Shown here in pieces: positions 11,955 through 22,214 of a DNA stretch of 64,000 bases (the stretch's first letter is position 1; every line of letters starts with the position of its first letter). The DNA is taken from the NCBI GenBank assembly GCA_009760855.2, contig WPIO01000067.1:1999501-2063500 (forward strand), read 5' to 3'. Position numbers and translations under genes: made by a program. The stretch comes from Cristatella mucedo (taxonomy: Eukaryota > Bryozoa > Phylactolaemata > Cristatellidae). The notes beneath the pieces were generated by a model. It was not told the DNA's origin. It saw only the letters and a program-made list of their open reading frames with translations, and made no database searches.

Positions 11955-13085
11955 ATGCGCAAGCCAGTGGTGCTCTGCAGACGGCAAGCACCGGAAGGCA
12001 CTAACTGGACTGGTCAATGGTAATCTTCCTCGACTTTGGAACTACTCTCCGGAGCCGCATTCTTACGTTGGATGCAGGTCCTACATCCGGAGCCTGCACG
12101 TAATTGCCTGGTTTTAAACCGTACCACATCAAATGTTAGCCCCCTGCGATAAAAGAAAATTCCACAGTAGTGCCGAAGCAATCCAACCCACTGCCTTCTT
12201 AAGCTATCAAACATGAGAATATATAAAAGAAGGAATTGGTAATGCTGATTCAACAGCAGCTATCAAATAAAGACGAGCAAGGAACCTTAGTGGCAATAAT
12301 TCTCGTTTATGGCGGGCTATGAAAGATAAAGCCATAACTGCATATAATAAGCCATAACTGCAAAAGACCTAGCCTGATTCAGCAGCCTCACTTATACAGC
12401 GGCAGATGGACCGCCTGTTGGTATCAAATCGCGCCTCTATTGGGGCTGAACGCGATAGCAAGCGACAGCCCTCAATCCGCTCATACGTGGCCATGAAGTG
12501 GAAGAACCATACCAAAGGAAGTCGCAGCCCCAAAATTTCTTTAGCGCTATCTGGCCAAAAGCCAGCTGATCGTACCCTCGTCAGCTTCCCCGCTCTTATC
12601 CAAGAGCGTAGAGCGTGGTTACGGTGTGGAAGGAGGTAACTTTTTGGAAAGAAAGCGGTGCACAAGCTACCGTTTCGGGCTCTCTGCAACAACGTCTGAA
12701 AAGGATATAGCAGCACCAGCAGCTCGTGCTCGCGCAGCTTCTGCAGCTCCAGCAGTGTGCTCCTCCCCCCCCGTTCTCGCTCGCTTCAATTGCGAGATTC
12801 GGATGTGAAGGCGCCGCGCTATGCAATAATTTTGCGATTGGCATTTTGGCGTTTCGTCGTTTTACCGACGCCGGCGCAGTGGCGCCCGTCGAGCGCGTCA
12901 CAAGAAACGGCCGACGAGACGGAATCGAACTCGGGTCGACGGACCCATTGACGGTGCGATAGAAGAGCCTCTTGCTGGTTTTTACTCCCGCATCAAACGC
13001 CGGGATGCCGGATTACCTAATAGCTAGAAAGCAATCTCTTCCAGACACGGTGAATAATTCTGCGTTTGTACCATCACGCCGACGT
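11955..13085. other. No firm gene; GC-richer at 12.6-12.96 kb
   Basis: Contains CAG/CTG-like trinucleotide stretches near 12710-12760. Near 12905-12960, on the minus strand, there is a B-box-like GAGTTCGATTCC segment that may be a further tRNA-derived fragment. No coding domain was recognised. Confidence 0.3.
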
Positions 13086-13092
13086 CAGCGAG

Positions 13093-13450
13093 TCAGCTGT
13101 ACGTTCTGGCTCGCGAGTTTGTGCAGCATGCCGTCTGTACGTGGACGGCCAATTGTAGCAACGCATAGGAGAGTAAAATAATTCCGAAGCGAAATCCCGC
13201 ATACAGACGGGCATCGAGATAGATGTAGGCACCGTCGACGCAGACGTTCGTGGTGAGGCAACTGAGATTATTGAGTGAATCTGTAGCAAATGTTGCAAGC
13301 AAATTTGCCAAATAAATAACGATACAAAAATGAGGCCGCTTAAGTCCAAAACCGGCATATTGGCAGGTATCAAGATACACGAAGGCGCCATCGACGCAGA
13401 CGTTCGTCGTGAGACGTGTGAGAGTAACGAGGGAATCGGCAGCAAATGCG
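13093..13450 (-). pseudogene. Tandem in-frame repeat of 52 codons, unknown protein-like
   Basis: On the minus strand one frame stays open through two copies of a repeat spaced exactly 156 bases (52 codons) apart. Their cores read LTTNVCVDGAFVYLDTCQYA and LTTNVCVDGAYIYLDARLYA. Over 24 aligned codons I count about 11 third-position, 5 first-position and 2 second-position differences. That bias is expected if the protein sequence was conserved. A third, more decayed copy lies at about 13500-13545 and carries stops, and the frame has a stop just before the 13450 end. No ATG start is convincing. It could be an exon fragment of an unknown repeat protein, a pseudogene, or a satellite whose pattern is by chance. 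Confidence 0.4.
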
Positions 13451-13574
13451 GCTCATGAGCGCGATAAATAAAGGAAAGCTGAAAGCGTCACCCAGTGGAC
13501 AAAGCATACAGGCCTATCAGGTGTATGCACGAGCGGCGCTTTATTTCAGGTTAGACTAAATAAATAAATGATAG

Positions 13575-13735
13575 CTGAGGTAGCAGCCTCTTTTTTACAT
13601 CGATAGAAGAGCTTTTATGGCTATCACCACCGTTTGCAGCGGCACTACATGTTTGTCCACCGCAGAAATCGAACCCACGACCTCGGACCATGGTCATGCC
13701 TTGCCTGGAGTGCCATCAAAACTCACTTTACGGCC
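13575..13735 (-). mobile_element. SINE B (tRNA-derived)
   Basis: The minus strand matches the copy at 48345-48530. It shows the AGCAGCCTCTTTTTT segment, the CGTTTGCAGCGGCA body segment and the B-box complement TCGAACCCACGACCTCGG. Confidence 0.75.
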
Positions 13736-13864
13736 CTATCCTGCTCGTTATGGCGATTGGGAGCACTTTGCCAATGGACAAGGTTTGGCATAAATGCACG
13801 AAACACTGTTGTCCAACCCCAAAGGCCCAGCGCGGCCCTCAGGTCCAGTATGAGCTATGCATTT

Positions 13865-14205
13865 GCAATGCCAAACACTTAAAGACCGTTGGCGACAGAA
13901 GCTTTCACTCTGCATATGCTAGTTTGTGGAACTCATTTACACAGTTCTTAGAGAACGACATCTACTGTCCTGCTACTGACTGCCGCACATTCTTTCGAGC
14001 CGTTGTGAGATGCTACTCACTACCTCGACAGCTCTCCTAACTCAGCTAGGATTCTCACTTTCTTGAGGATGCTTGACATGAAGTCCGCCTTCTAAATGCA
14101 TGCCAAAGGCCGCATTGACTTTGAGAGCATTGTACATGAATTTCTTGCGTAACATCCGCATAGACTTTCTTGGTTTCTTGGAGTTAACGGAGACAAATTA
14201 CATGC
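13865..14205 (+). mobile_element. LINE B 3' fragment
   Basis: The + strand reads LKTVGDRSFHSAYASLWNSF, matching the C-terminal conserved block of LINE B (49153-49587 minus: LKIIGDRSFSSRGPRQWNSF). After it comes the 3' UTR, which reaches TTGCGTAACATCCGCATAGA and GGAGTTAACGGAGACAAAT. It is truncated at the 5' side and decayed. Confidence 0.7.
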
Positions 14206-14209
14206 TGAA

Positions 14210-14625
14210 ATGCTAGCACCGATGTTGTAAGATTTGAGCCGCTTTGACTTGCACCGGTGTAGCTACGAGCCATACTTGAGCTAACTGGTCGCCGCTGATT
14301 TAAACACCTCCGTTGAAGTAGCAGGGGCCTTTAGCAAGCAGGCAATAAATGTTGCGTAATTTTAGCACTTTGTTATAATGTATACGCCACTATTAGCAAT
14401 TCAAATGGGCCCAGTTGCAGCGTGCCATTCCCGCAGCCGAAAATAGATGCTCAAGATGTCTTTGATCCCAGTACTAAAGGCGAAGCGGCTACGGATGGGT
14501 CAAGGATGTGTGAGATCGCAGTCATGCGTCAGTTCGAATGGGCTTTGTATTGCTTTTTTTTCAAGTTCAATATTGCAAACAATTAAGGGGTGCGCTATTT
14601 TCCGTATGTCCAGGGCCAAGGCAAA
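14210..14625. other. No gene recognised
   Basis: AT-rich spacer without a recognised feature. Confidence 0.35.
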
Positions 14626-14762
14626 TAATAATAACAATAATGCACTTGATAAAGCGCCCTCAGAGAACTTAGTCTCTCTCTTGGTGCTTTACATTTGCTG
14701 GAAAGGGAAATGCAATTGAATGGTGAGTAAAATCATGCTTGATAAACAAACAAAATGAATAA
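14626..14762 (-). mobile_element. LINE A 3' tail
   Basis: Minus-strand LINE A 3' end. It starts with the (ATT)n complement, the tail hairpin and CATTTGCTGGAAAGGGAAAT, then stops at AAACAAAATGAATAATG. Truncated to about 135 bases. Confidence 0.85.
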
Positions 14763-15030
14763 TGTACGCTGAGGAAGACCATGTGCTGCTAAAATATGGA
14801 TACTGGCTGCCCAAATAGAAAAGCACTTGGCCATTTCTTTCTTATCATCCTTCATTCTTTCAACTACATATTGCCGCCGCGTTTCTGCTCACTCGCTGCG
14901 TAACAAAGGCACATGCTCCAGTACGGCAAATTATAGCCAACTGCTCGGGCTCTACCAAAACACGGAAAAACAAAATCGACTCGAAACTTGCCAGATTGAA
15001 AATTGTCTCTTTATCAGCTCAATATACAGC

Positions 15031-15432
15031 TCAAACAACTTCACGTTGTCCCACCAAATGCGGCGGCGGCGGTGGCGGCGTGACTTTGCATAGCGTGCGT
15101 AATAAGCACAGCCCCGCAATGCCGTGAGCTAAGGCCATCACGGGGGCGGGCAGAACGCACTGCAGACGACGGTAATCGACCTCATTCAGGGCGACGACCT
15201 GTCGTCGTCGAGGCTCGTTCAGGAAAGCCCAGTCCTCGGCTCCCAGGTGCGCCACGGGAACGGCGACGTTCGGCGGCGGCGGCGCCGCGACGTCGGCGGG
15301 CGCTGGCGGCACGGGCGGCCCAGGATTCGGCGGCGGCTTCATCTGCTCCTCACGCCACTCGAGCACCCTGCGGTTCCACTCCTCGAGCGCAATCACGTCC
15401 ACAATCGGTCGCGGCGGCGGCGCCTCCTGCTT
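15031..15432 (-). CDS. Candidate GC-rich exon, unknown protein
   Basis: An open minus-strand frame runs from a possible acceptor (CTTTGTCTCCGACAG, with AG at 15433-15434) to a TGA at 15031. The peptide begins KQEAPPPRPIVDVIALEEWN, has a Pro/Ala-rich middle, then AEDWAFLNEPRRRQVVALNE and a short hydrophobic run VMALAHGIAGLCLL before a Pro run. The third codon positions are almost all G or C between 15100 and 15430, which favours coding, but the whole region is GC-rich and all frames are biased. The open frame extends on to 15672 but has only a GTG there, with an in-frame TGA two codons before it, so it is not a complete gene. I do not recognise the protein. It could equally be noncoding CpG-island DNA. 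Confidence 0.3.
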   Translation of the reverse strand, partial: KQEAPPPRPIVDVIALEEWNRRVLEWREEQMKPPPNPGPPVPPAPADVAAPPPPNVAVPVAHLGAEDWAFLNEPRRRQVVALNEVDYRRLQCVLPAPVMALAHGIAGLCLLRTLCKVTPPPPPPHLVGQREVV

Positions 15433-16850
15433 CTGTCGGAGACAAAGCGGTAGCGCGTCTGCGGCCGGCAAGCGGCGCGCCAGAGCGCGTTCGCGATCGG
15501 CGCCGGCGTGGTCGAGCGCGCGTGCACGCGCGGAATTACTAGCGCGTCCGGCCCGAATGCCGCTGGCCGGCGGCGAGCGGACGATGCGGGGCTGAACAGG
15601 GCGAGAGACCGAGCGGTTGGTCTGATTTGGCGGCGAGCGCCTCCGGTAGATGTAACGGCGCCGCGTAATCACTTCTCACGGACCGCTAACTGCGGCAGGA
15701 GAGGAGAGAAAGAGAGAGAGAGAGGGAGAGAATGAAAGAGAGAGAGAGAAAGAGAGAAAAAGCACGCGAGTGCGTAGCTCGTGCCGTTGAAGCCACAACG
15801 AATGCGCTATCAGAAGCTGGCGCTTGCGGACATGCGGCGAGTGACTTTGTCGGTTTGCGATCGTGCGCGATGCAGCCGGCTGACCTACCTTCATCGCGGT
15901 CGCTTTAGCGCTTGAGCGCTTGGTCTTCCTCGGTTTCATCTCGGCTGGCGCGTGCTCGACTTTCACGTCTGGAGGCCACTGGAGAACGGCGAGTGGCTCA
16001 GCGTCGCTCGGTTGGCTTTGTCGAGCGCGCGGGGACGCCTCACCGATGCGCCACCGGCAGCCGAGCTCATCGCCGCCGCGTAAGCCCCGCCCGCTCGGGA
16101 GGGGGTGTTGCCGAGGCGTGACAGGCTCACTCGCTCGTCATCGCCGCCAGCACCCAGGCACTTGCTGAATTTTCCGCCAGCATCGAAGGCGGCCGATTGC
16201 GCGCCGCCGCGCTGCCGTCGACTCCGAGTCGCTGGCTAGCGCCAGGGCCGAGAAGTGAGGGCTCGCGCGATGCCGGCCATCGACGCCGCGATCGCAGTCG
16301 ACGCAGCGATCGCCGTCCCGACGGATCCACCCCACGCCGCCTCCCATAGGTGGCTCAAGGTGGCCGTCCTCACCTTGCCACGTAAGCTCGCCGCCGCCGC
16401 ACGGCGGCGCACGAGACGATAATTCCCACCCGTTCCGCCCCTCCCCTGGGCGACGCGGTTTACCGGCCGCCACATGGAGCGCGGCCTACGAGCGAGCGGC
16501 GGTGAATTGCCAGTGCGTGCCGCCGCGCGAAGCGCAGCGGAGCGTCCCGGCGCGCGCGAAATCACGCCTAGAGCGGGCGCGAGCGACGGGTGCGGACGGC
16601 GGCGAGCAATGGCGCGCGATCTACATCTAGCCCGTTCCCCGAGCGTGGCGCTTCGCTCGAGGCGAACCATAAGGCCAATCGCTCCGCGGCCTTACGCTCG
16701 CAAGTCCAGTCACAAGGGCGCCGTCCTTGTCGGCCGTCGCCGACAGCGCGCTTTCGGGCACCGCCGCCGCATTGAGCGCGAGTTGAGTGGATGAGCCGAG
16801 CGACACTGGCGCCGCGGAGCCCAGTCCGAGCGCTACTGCTGTAGCGCGTG
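15050..16850. promoter_or_regulatory. CpG-island-like GC-rich region
   Basis: About 1.8 kb with strongly raised GC and abundant CpG dinucleotides, unlike the AT-richer DNA on both sides. Overlapping long frames on both strands (for example 16138-16670 minus and 15912-16168 plus) follow from the composition and share no domain. CpG-rich islands often mark promoters of widely expressed genes in animals that methylate their genomes. Whether that holds here is unknown, and no TATA box or clear first exon is visible. Confidence 0.45.
15704..15762. repeat. (GA)n microsatellite
   Basis: A short GA tract within the GC-rich island. Read on the minus strand it forms a CT-rich tract ending in TGCCGCAG, which could act as a splice acceptor, but the frame it leads into (towards 15672) has a stop within a few codons. 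Confidence 0.8.
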
Positions 16851-16854
16851 CGGG

Positions 16855-17770
16855 TGTCCGTAAGCTACGGAAATTCGTAGCTGCGTAGTACGTAGCTACG
16901 GAAAGTCGCCGCTGTGCCCCGTGACGTACCAGCGCACTCACCCTCCACGAAAACCAGCGATATCGCTTCTCTAGTGCCAGCGCCGACATCAGCGTGCGAC
17001 GATGATGTGGAGATGCGGACGACGGTACGGGTCTCGCTACCAATGGCGACGAGTCCGTTATTTCAAATTCCTAGAGCTGCAACGTTTAACCGCACGCTCT
17101 GCCTATTTAAACGATGGAAATGAGATTCAATGGGCGCTAGTATATACGAGTTCAACTGAATTCCCGCAATAATTATTTCACGCTTGCTAATTTTCTCTGC
17201 TTCCCACTTGTCTACGTACAATTTTATCTCGCAATAGAGAGTTTTACTCCGTCAGTTGCTCTCTCTCGGCTACTAATTTATCGGACGGCGCTCCTCAACA
17301 TACGCCATTGCACTCAGCACCGTGCTGAACCTAGTCGAACGCTCGAAGGTCTAGTCAAAGCTGCATCGTTGAGTGGTGCTAGCTAACCGAGCAATTTTAG
17401 TAAGCCACGTCATCGTTCACTTTGCCAAAAAATTGGCAGTCTCGCTGCTCTCCGTAAAAGTGAACGGCATCGGGTCGGGAGGGTGCATTTCCAAACTAGG
17501 CCACGTGCACCTTCGCAGCAAGGGGCAGGTGGCTATATTAAACCTAGTGCACTCTTAAGAGACTCAGTGAAGCCGCAGCGGTATTTTTGCTTTCTGTTTT
17601 TGGTTATCTTTAGGTCTTCAGCTGCTCGCCTACTACGAAGTTGCCGGTTGAGGTGTGCAGAGGAAGGCATTGCAAATAATCTTTGACCATATCCTAAAGA
17701 TGCTCGCAGTTGTGATGGCCCAGAATGTGAGTTCTGAATCCCGCGATAGGCGAATCAGTATCGACCGCTG
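16855..17770. other. No gene recognised; short imperfect palindrome at 16860-16905
   Basis: Right flank of the GC-rich island. The segment with repeated GTAGCTACG-type words (about 16862-16905) is partly self-complementary. The rest holds no recognised gene or repeat. Confidence 0.35.
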
Positions 17771-17774
17771 GAAG

Positions 17775-18085
17775 TGCTATAATGCAACGTAATGTGTAGT
17801 TCCACAACGTCACAAAGTCTTAGTGGGTGCTACGCGGGAGAGATTTCCACAGCGAACTAAGAGCCCAAGCAACTTTCGAAATGCATTCGGTGTTTAACAG
17901 ACTTCGTATCGCGCAGCGGAGAGAAAATGCGAGAAGCATGGCTTACTGAGGATGAACCGAACAACAAAGCTTGGCTTACTGAGGAGGGCCTTAGCGGTAG
18001 TGAGTACCATGGAAGTAGCAGTTCAGGACGGCTTGACAGGATGTGCCACAGTCGGCAGCAGGACAGTAAAAGTTGTTTTATACAA
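17775..18085 (-). mobile_element. LINE B 3' fragment (decayed)
   Basis: The order TAGTTCCACAACGTCACAAA, GGGTGCTACGCGGGAGAG, AGCCCAAGCAACTTTCG, CATTCGGTGTTTAACAGACT matches the LINE B 3' UTR at 19925-20110 and 48945-49100. It is more diverged than those copies. Confidence 0.75.
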
Positions 18086-18104
18086 ACTATACAGTATTTT
18101 TGAA

Positions 18105-18560
18105 TCACATGTGGTTAGCCATTAACTAGTAAGTTACTTTTAGCATAATCAAATTTATAAAGGCTTTTGCCATCCATGTGTGGATATCGTCAATTCATGC
18201 AGCAAGGGAGTTGAGAGCATTCGACTTGCTCGAGGGCTGGGTGGGATTAAAGCAAAGGTACCAACAACTGAGTGCCATTCTAGAGTGTCAAGCCTAGATT
18301 GTGCTTGGCACTCGGATCGGCAAGGGGAAGATTATAAACTGAAAAGAACAGAACCTAGCACGAAGTACTGAGGTAACCCATATTGTGTGGTGGTTCCTCG
18401 GATGATCTCTGTCCACTCACATCGATACTCTTGCGTCTCCCACTGAGACAGAACCCAAACCATTTTAATGCAGTGCCATTGATGCCCAGGCGAAATGAGA
18501 AGTGTGGGTTTAATGGCTCTGAAGGACTTGGGAATCAATAGAATTTTAATAATATCGAGC
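18105..18560 (-). mobile_element. LINE A RT fragment
   Basis: Minus strand, collinear with 62955-63340. It includes CCATCCATGTGTGGATATCG, CTAGATTGTGCTTGGCA and GATGCCCAGGCGAAATGAGA, spanning the RT region around motif C and upstream. The frame is broken. Confidence 0.75.
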
Positions 18561-18564
18561 AAAA

Positions 18565-19095
18565 CATGTAATTTCAGCAATGAAATGCAGTCTCAGTGCG
18601 TAAGAAGAACTTCACTTCAACCTGCATGTCGGTTCTATCCAACTTTGAACACTTCACGTCTAAGCTTTTGATATCTAGTCCTGCTGCAGGAAATCCTCGT
18701 AGGATCTCTAATCAGCCTCGAAACGGATTGGAAGTGAATGTTCACACAAGAACTAATTTCAATTTATTATGAAAAATGCCCGTGTCTTGAGAAGCTAAAA
18801 GCTCTGATCCCGCCCTATTTATTACGCCTTCAAAGATTCATTGGTTCCTCTCGGTATTTATTGAGACACGTAGAACACGTCTCTTTCTTTTCCTCTGTTT
18901 TAGCACGTCATTCAAATCGCATGCTGCAGTGCATCTTACCAACTTAAGCTCTGGTTAACCCCTAAAAAAGCGCCGTTTTATATGTGCTAGCAAATTCGCC
19001 ACAGCATGATGCTTCCTTTTTTAATACAATTTTTCTTAGCAATGTACTGAGAAACTCATCGGTTATAGACTCTAACGAAGAGAGCTAAAAAGTGC
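18565..19095. other. No gene recognised
   Basis: A short frame at 18738-18947 lacks a domain and any splice context. No repeat-family match. Confidence 0.35.
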
Positions 19096-19097
19096 CT

Positions 19098-19131
19098 ACT
19101 CTCTCTCTCTCTCACCCTCTCTCTCTCTCTC

Positions 19132-19181
<50 letters not shown>

Positions 19182-19222
19182 TATATATATATATGTATAC
19201 ATATATATATATATATATAAAC
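19098..19222. repeat. (CT)n and (AT)n compound microsatellite
   Basis: A CT run (19098-19132) passes into an AT run with AC and GT interruptions, ending near 19220. Confidence 0.95.
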
Positions 19223-19229
19223 GCCTATA

Positions 19230-19915
19230 TTTAATAGAGCATTCATTCTCTTTGGTAAAAGACTTTCGTGGACTTTTCAGGCACGAAAAACAGCATTTCC
19301 GGCATGATAATATCGAATGCGTAAATTGAAAATTTTGTGGCAAAGAAAATGGCTACGCCAACTCGTTCGAATGTTTTTACACGCTGTCCATAAATCGGAA
19401 GTATAGTAAATGCCCCTCTACCGGCCGTGCGATGGCACGTTAAGCAAGGTGCGATACTCTTCAGCTAAGCTGTGTATCTTCAAGTACAATTAACCGAAAA
19501 CGCGTACAAACGTTGATATATTGCGTTCGCCAAGCGGCGGCCTAAGACAGCTCGATCTCTATTCGTACGCTTCACATATGTCGAGGGGCTAGAGACCGTG
19601 ACCTCGACGTGACCTTGGATCTGGGCGAGCATTTCATCCACTAAACCGAGCCAAAACGAGCAAATGCACGAATGTTGGTCGAAACCTTTTGCTTGGGTGG
19701 CGAGCGACCACTAAATTTATCTAAAAGCTTAAAGGTACATCTGAATTTCAGATTGGATTTCAACATCTGAAGCCGAGGCTGGTACGAGAGTCCGGAACGA
19801 GTTCTGGGTCGCGGTGCAGGCGAACGTCGCCCTTCCTTCTGCCGCCAGCGCTTCCTCCTCGAGCCCTCCCGCCCCTTCCCTCCCCCCGCGCCTCGGCGTA
19901 CCTACTCGACGTGGT
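19230..19915. other. No gene recognised
   Basis: Holds a GA/CT-purine-biased patch near 19840-19890. No domain, RNA or family repeat was recognised. Confidence 0.35.
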
Positions 19916-19917
19916 TT

Positions 19918-20167
19918 TTTTGTGTATCTCCGTCTGTAACTCCACAAAGTCTTAAAGACCATGTGGGTGTTACGCAGGAGAGTTGTGCATAGCGCACTCA
20001 CAGCATAAGCGGCTTTCGGTATGCATTCGGTAGCCAACAGACTTCGTCTCACGCAACAAAGAGAAAGTGGGAAGCATAGCAGAGTCAGGAGAGAAGTTGA
20101 GGTAGTAAGTAGCATAGAAGTAGAAGCTCAGGACCACTGAAAAGGATATGCCATAGTCGACGCACAC
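19918..20167 (-). mobile_element. LINE B 3' end
   Basis: Minus strand. It starts at the 3' end (GTGTATCTCCGTCTGTAACT), continues through TGTGGGTGTTACGCAGGAGA and GCGGCTTTCGGTATGCATTC, and stops near the C-terminal coding part. Among the better-preserved 3' UTR copies in the window. Confidence 0.85.
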
Positions 20168-20169
20168 AT

Positions 20170-20865
20170 GTGGACGTGAAAAGAAAAACTGTGAGATCTC
20201 GAAGGCTGAGAGCCAAAAAGCACGAATTTCAAACCCTAGTTTCTGGTCGATTCCACTTTTGTCGAACTGGGGCGCAACAACAAGCTGTAGAGTATGCAGT
20301 GCAATTTAAGTTATCATGTAGCTCCGCCCACACTAGGGTGCACTCTCGCGATCGCAGATTCTAGATTTTAGCACCGAGCTTTGCTTTGCCAAAACTGCCT
20401 ACCTTTTCTTCATTGCCTGCGCAATAAAGTTCATTCACTTCTTTTCAATCGCTGCGAGCGGTGGCAAACTGTTTCCGTGTAGCTAGCCGTCGCGTCGGGT
20501 GTGCGAATCCTCATTCCCTCGTTTGGAGAGTTTGGATGCGCCGGCACTGTAGCGGGGGAGGGGGGTGGCGAGAGAGCCCGATGGCAGTTCATCTAGAGAC
20601 CTGCCTGAGAACGACGCCTCGTAGGCGACGATGTGCCGAGGCCAGCCGGGCCGGAGGATGCGCGAAGACGGCCACCGTAAGAGGTGACGTCGAGGCCGGT
20701 GGCAGAGTGCCGTGCTGAGGCAGGCCAGAGCGTGCTTTGGACAACCCCGGGGGTTTTAGCCAGCGTGTTTAGATACGTTTTGCTCGCTTCGCTTGATGCA
20801 GGCCTGAGCCTATTGCCAACTAAATCATCAGTCTAGAGCGAGAGATGACAGTTGCGAAGCGACAG
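20170..20865. other. No gene recognised; GC-rich patch 20460-20720
   Basis: The patch has purine-rich and CpG-rich sequence with open frames but no domain. Just left of the duplicated block. Confidence 0.35.
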
Positions 20866-20869
20866 AAAA

Positions 20870-21660
20870 CAATGAAAATAAAGTACATTACATTGTAAGG
20901 ACCGCAAATTTACGTGGATATACGGTGCTAAGCAAATCAGAGAGCTATTTATAACCCTGGCTCCACGTTTGCCTAAATTCGCTGAGCGTGGCCTGGTGCC
21001 CTCGGCCAAACGGTAAAAGCTGAAGCGGCGTTCGCCCGTTGAGCCAGTGAGCCTCAAAAAAATGCGACAACTGCCACAGTGGGCGTCAGAGACCCGGTCA
21101 CGCACGGTGGCCGGAGTCGTCGAGTGAGCAGCCATCTCAGGATCGCTCATGCCCACTCTGCTTCCGGCCTTACAAAGACTTCCGGCCTTACAAAGACTTC
21201 CGGCCTTACAAAGACTTCCGGCCTTACAAAGACTTCCGGCCTTACAAAGACTTCCGGCAAGGCGTGCTCCTCACTGCCGTCGATACAGAGTAGAGCTCAT
21301 CCAAGTTAAGCCAACCTTTCGCCAGTGCGCTCCAGCATCTGCAAGAGCTCGCGGATAATTCAGTGAGCCTTGGTTACGGCGGCGAAGCCTGGATTTTAAA
21401 CTTGGTGGTGCCAGACTTGTAAAGTTATTTCGCAGGGGGAAAGACCGACAATATTTGTATGCGCGCGGGACTAGACCCGCACTGAATAAAACATTAGAGT
21501 GCCAAATCATGCTGTTTATTTGACACGAATTCCGCGGTTGCTTATGGAATAGACTACATAAAGATTGATGTCGTTGGTGACTTCGGTCGGCGAGCCTCCG
21601 AGCAGGGCCGACCCAGGTCACTTCCCGGCTGCAATAGAGGGACGTAGCAAAGGCTGTGGC
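20870..21660. repeat. Duplicated block a, unit 1
   Basis: Collinear with 35645-36510. Matching landmarks are GGACCGCAAATTTACGTGGA / GGACCGCACACGGACATGGA, the GGTGCTAAGCAA segment, CCAAGTTAAGC, TAGATTTGTAAAGTTTGCTT versus CAGACTTGTAAAGTTATTTC, and CAGGGCCGACCCAGGTC versus CAGGGCTGACCCAGGTC. I estimate roughly 75-80% identity by eye with indels. It marks the left end of the tandem duplication that carries the coiled-coil gene family. Confidence 0.75.
21160..21260. repeat. 18-bp minisatellite, 5 units
   Basis: Five near-perfect units of CTTCCGGCCTTACAAAGA. The duplicate block in unit 2 has just one diverged unit at about 35980-36000, so the array grew in unit 1 after duplication. Confidence 0.95.
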
Positions 21661-21811
21661 CTACTAAGTCCTGCTCAGTGCTCACGCCCCGGCTCTGCCT
21701 CCACCCAATGGTTCTGCAATGGCTAGGCTCGACGCTTCAGATAAGTCGTCGTTTCTAACAAGTTTGGATTCGCCATTGACGAAAACTGAGCAAAACACAA
21801 AACTTACCTTT

Positions 21812-21815
<4 letters not shown>

Positions 21816-21884
<69 letters not shown>
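21816..21884. repeat. (AT)n microsatellite
   Basis: About 68 bases of pure AT repeat. Confidence 0.98.
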
Positions 21885-21885
<1 letters not shown>

Positions 21886-22099
21886 CTACTATCCATACGC
21901 TGCTAATATTTTAATGGTATTCAATTTCTGTTATTGTAGCAAGTTCATTTGAACCTCAAGTATTTTTATTCGTAGGTAATATGTTGATGCGTGCTGAGGT
22001 GTAGCCAGGATTTTCCCCTAGGAATACAGTTGCCAGATTTGCAAGTAGGGAGGTAAAACTAGCAAGATTTTTAAGACAGGCAATTTATGCCGTCTGGCA

Positions 22100-22180
22100 C
22101 TGATCAAACACACATAACGTAGGTGGGTGTTACTCAGGAGCTGTCGTGCAGCGCACAAAAAGCCCTTGAACTCTCACAAT
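22100..22180 (-). mobile_element. Possible LINE B 3' scrap
   Basis: AGGTGGGTGTTACTCAGGAG and GCAGCGCACAAAAAGCCC resemble the LINE B 3' UTR words GTGGGTGTTACGCAGGAGAG and GCGCACTCACAGCCC. Too short to be sure. Confidence 0.45.
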
Positions 22181-22214
22181 TGGCTCTGCCAGCTTATCTC
22201 CGGTTGAATCTGCA

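Noticed and set aside
16138-17043. Long Arg/Ala-rich frames on both strands in the GC-rich island
   Set aside because: Several frames overlap in the same place with no preferred codon pattern and no ATG or splice support.
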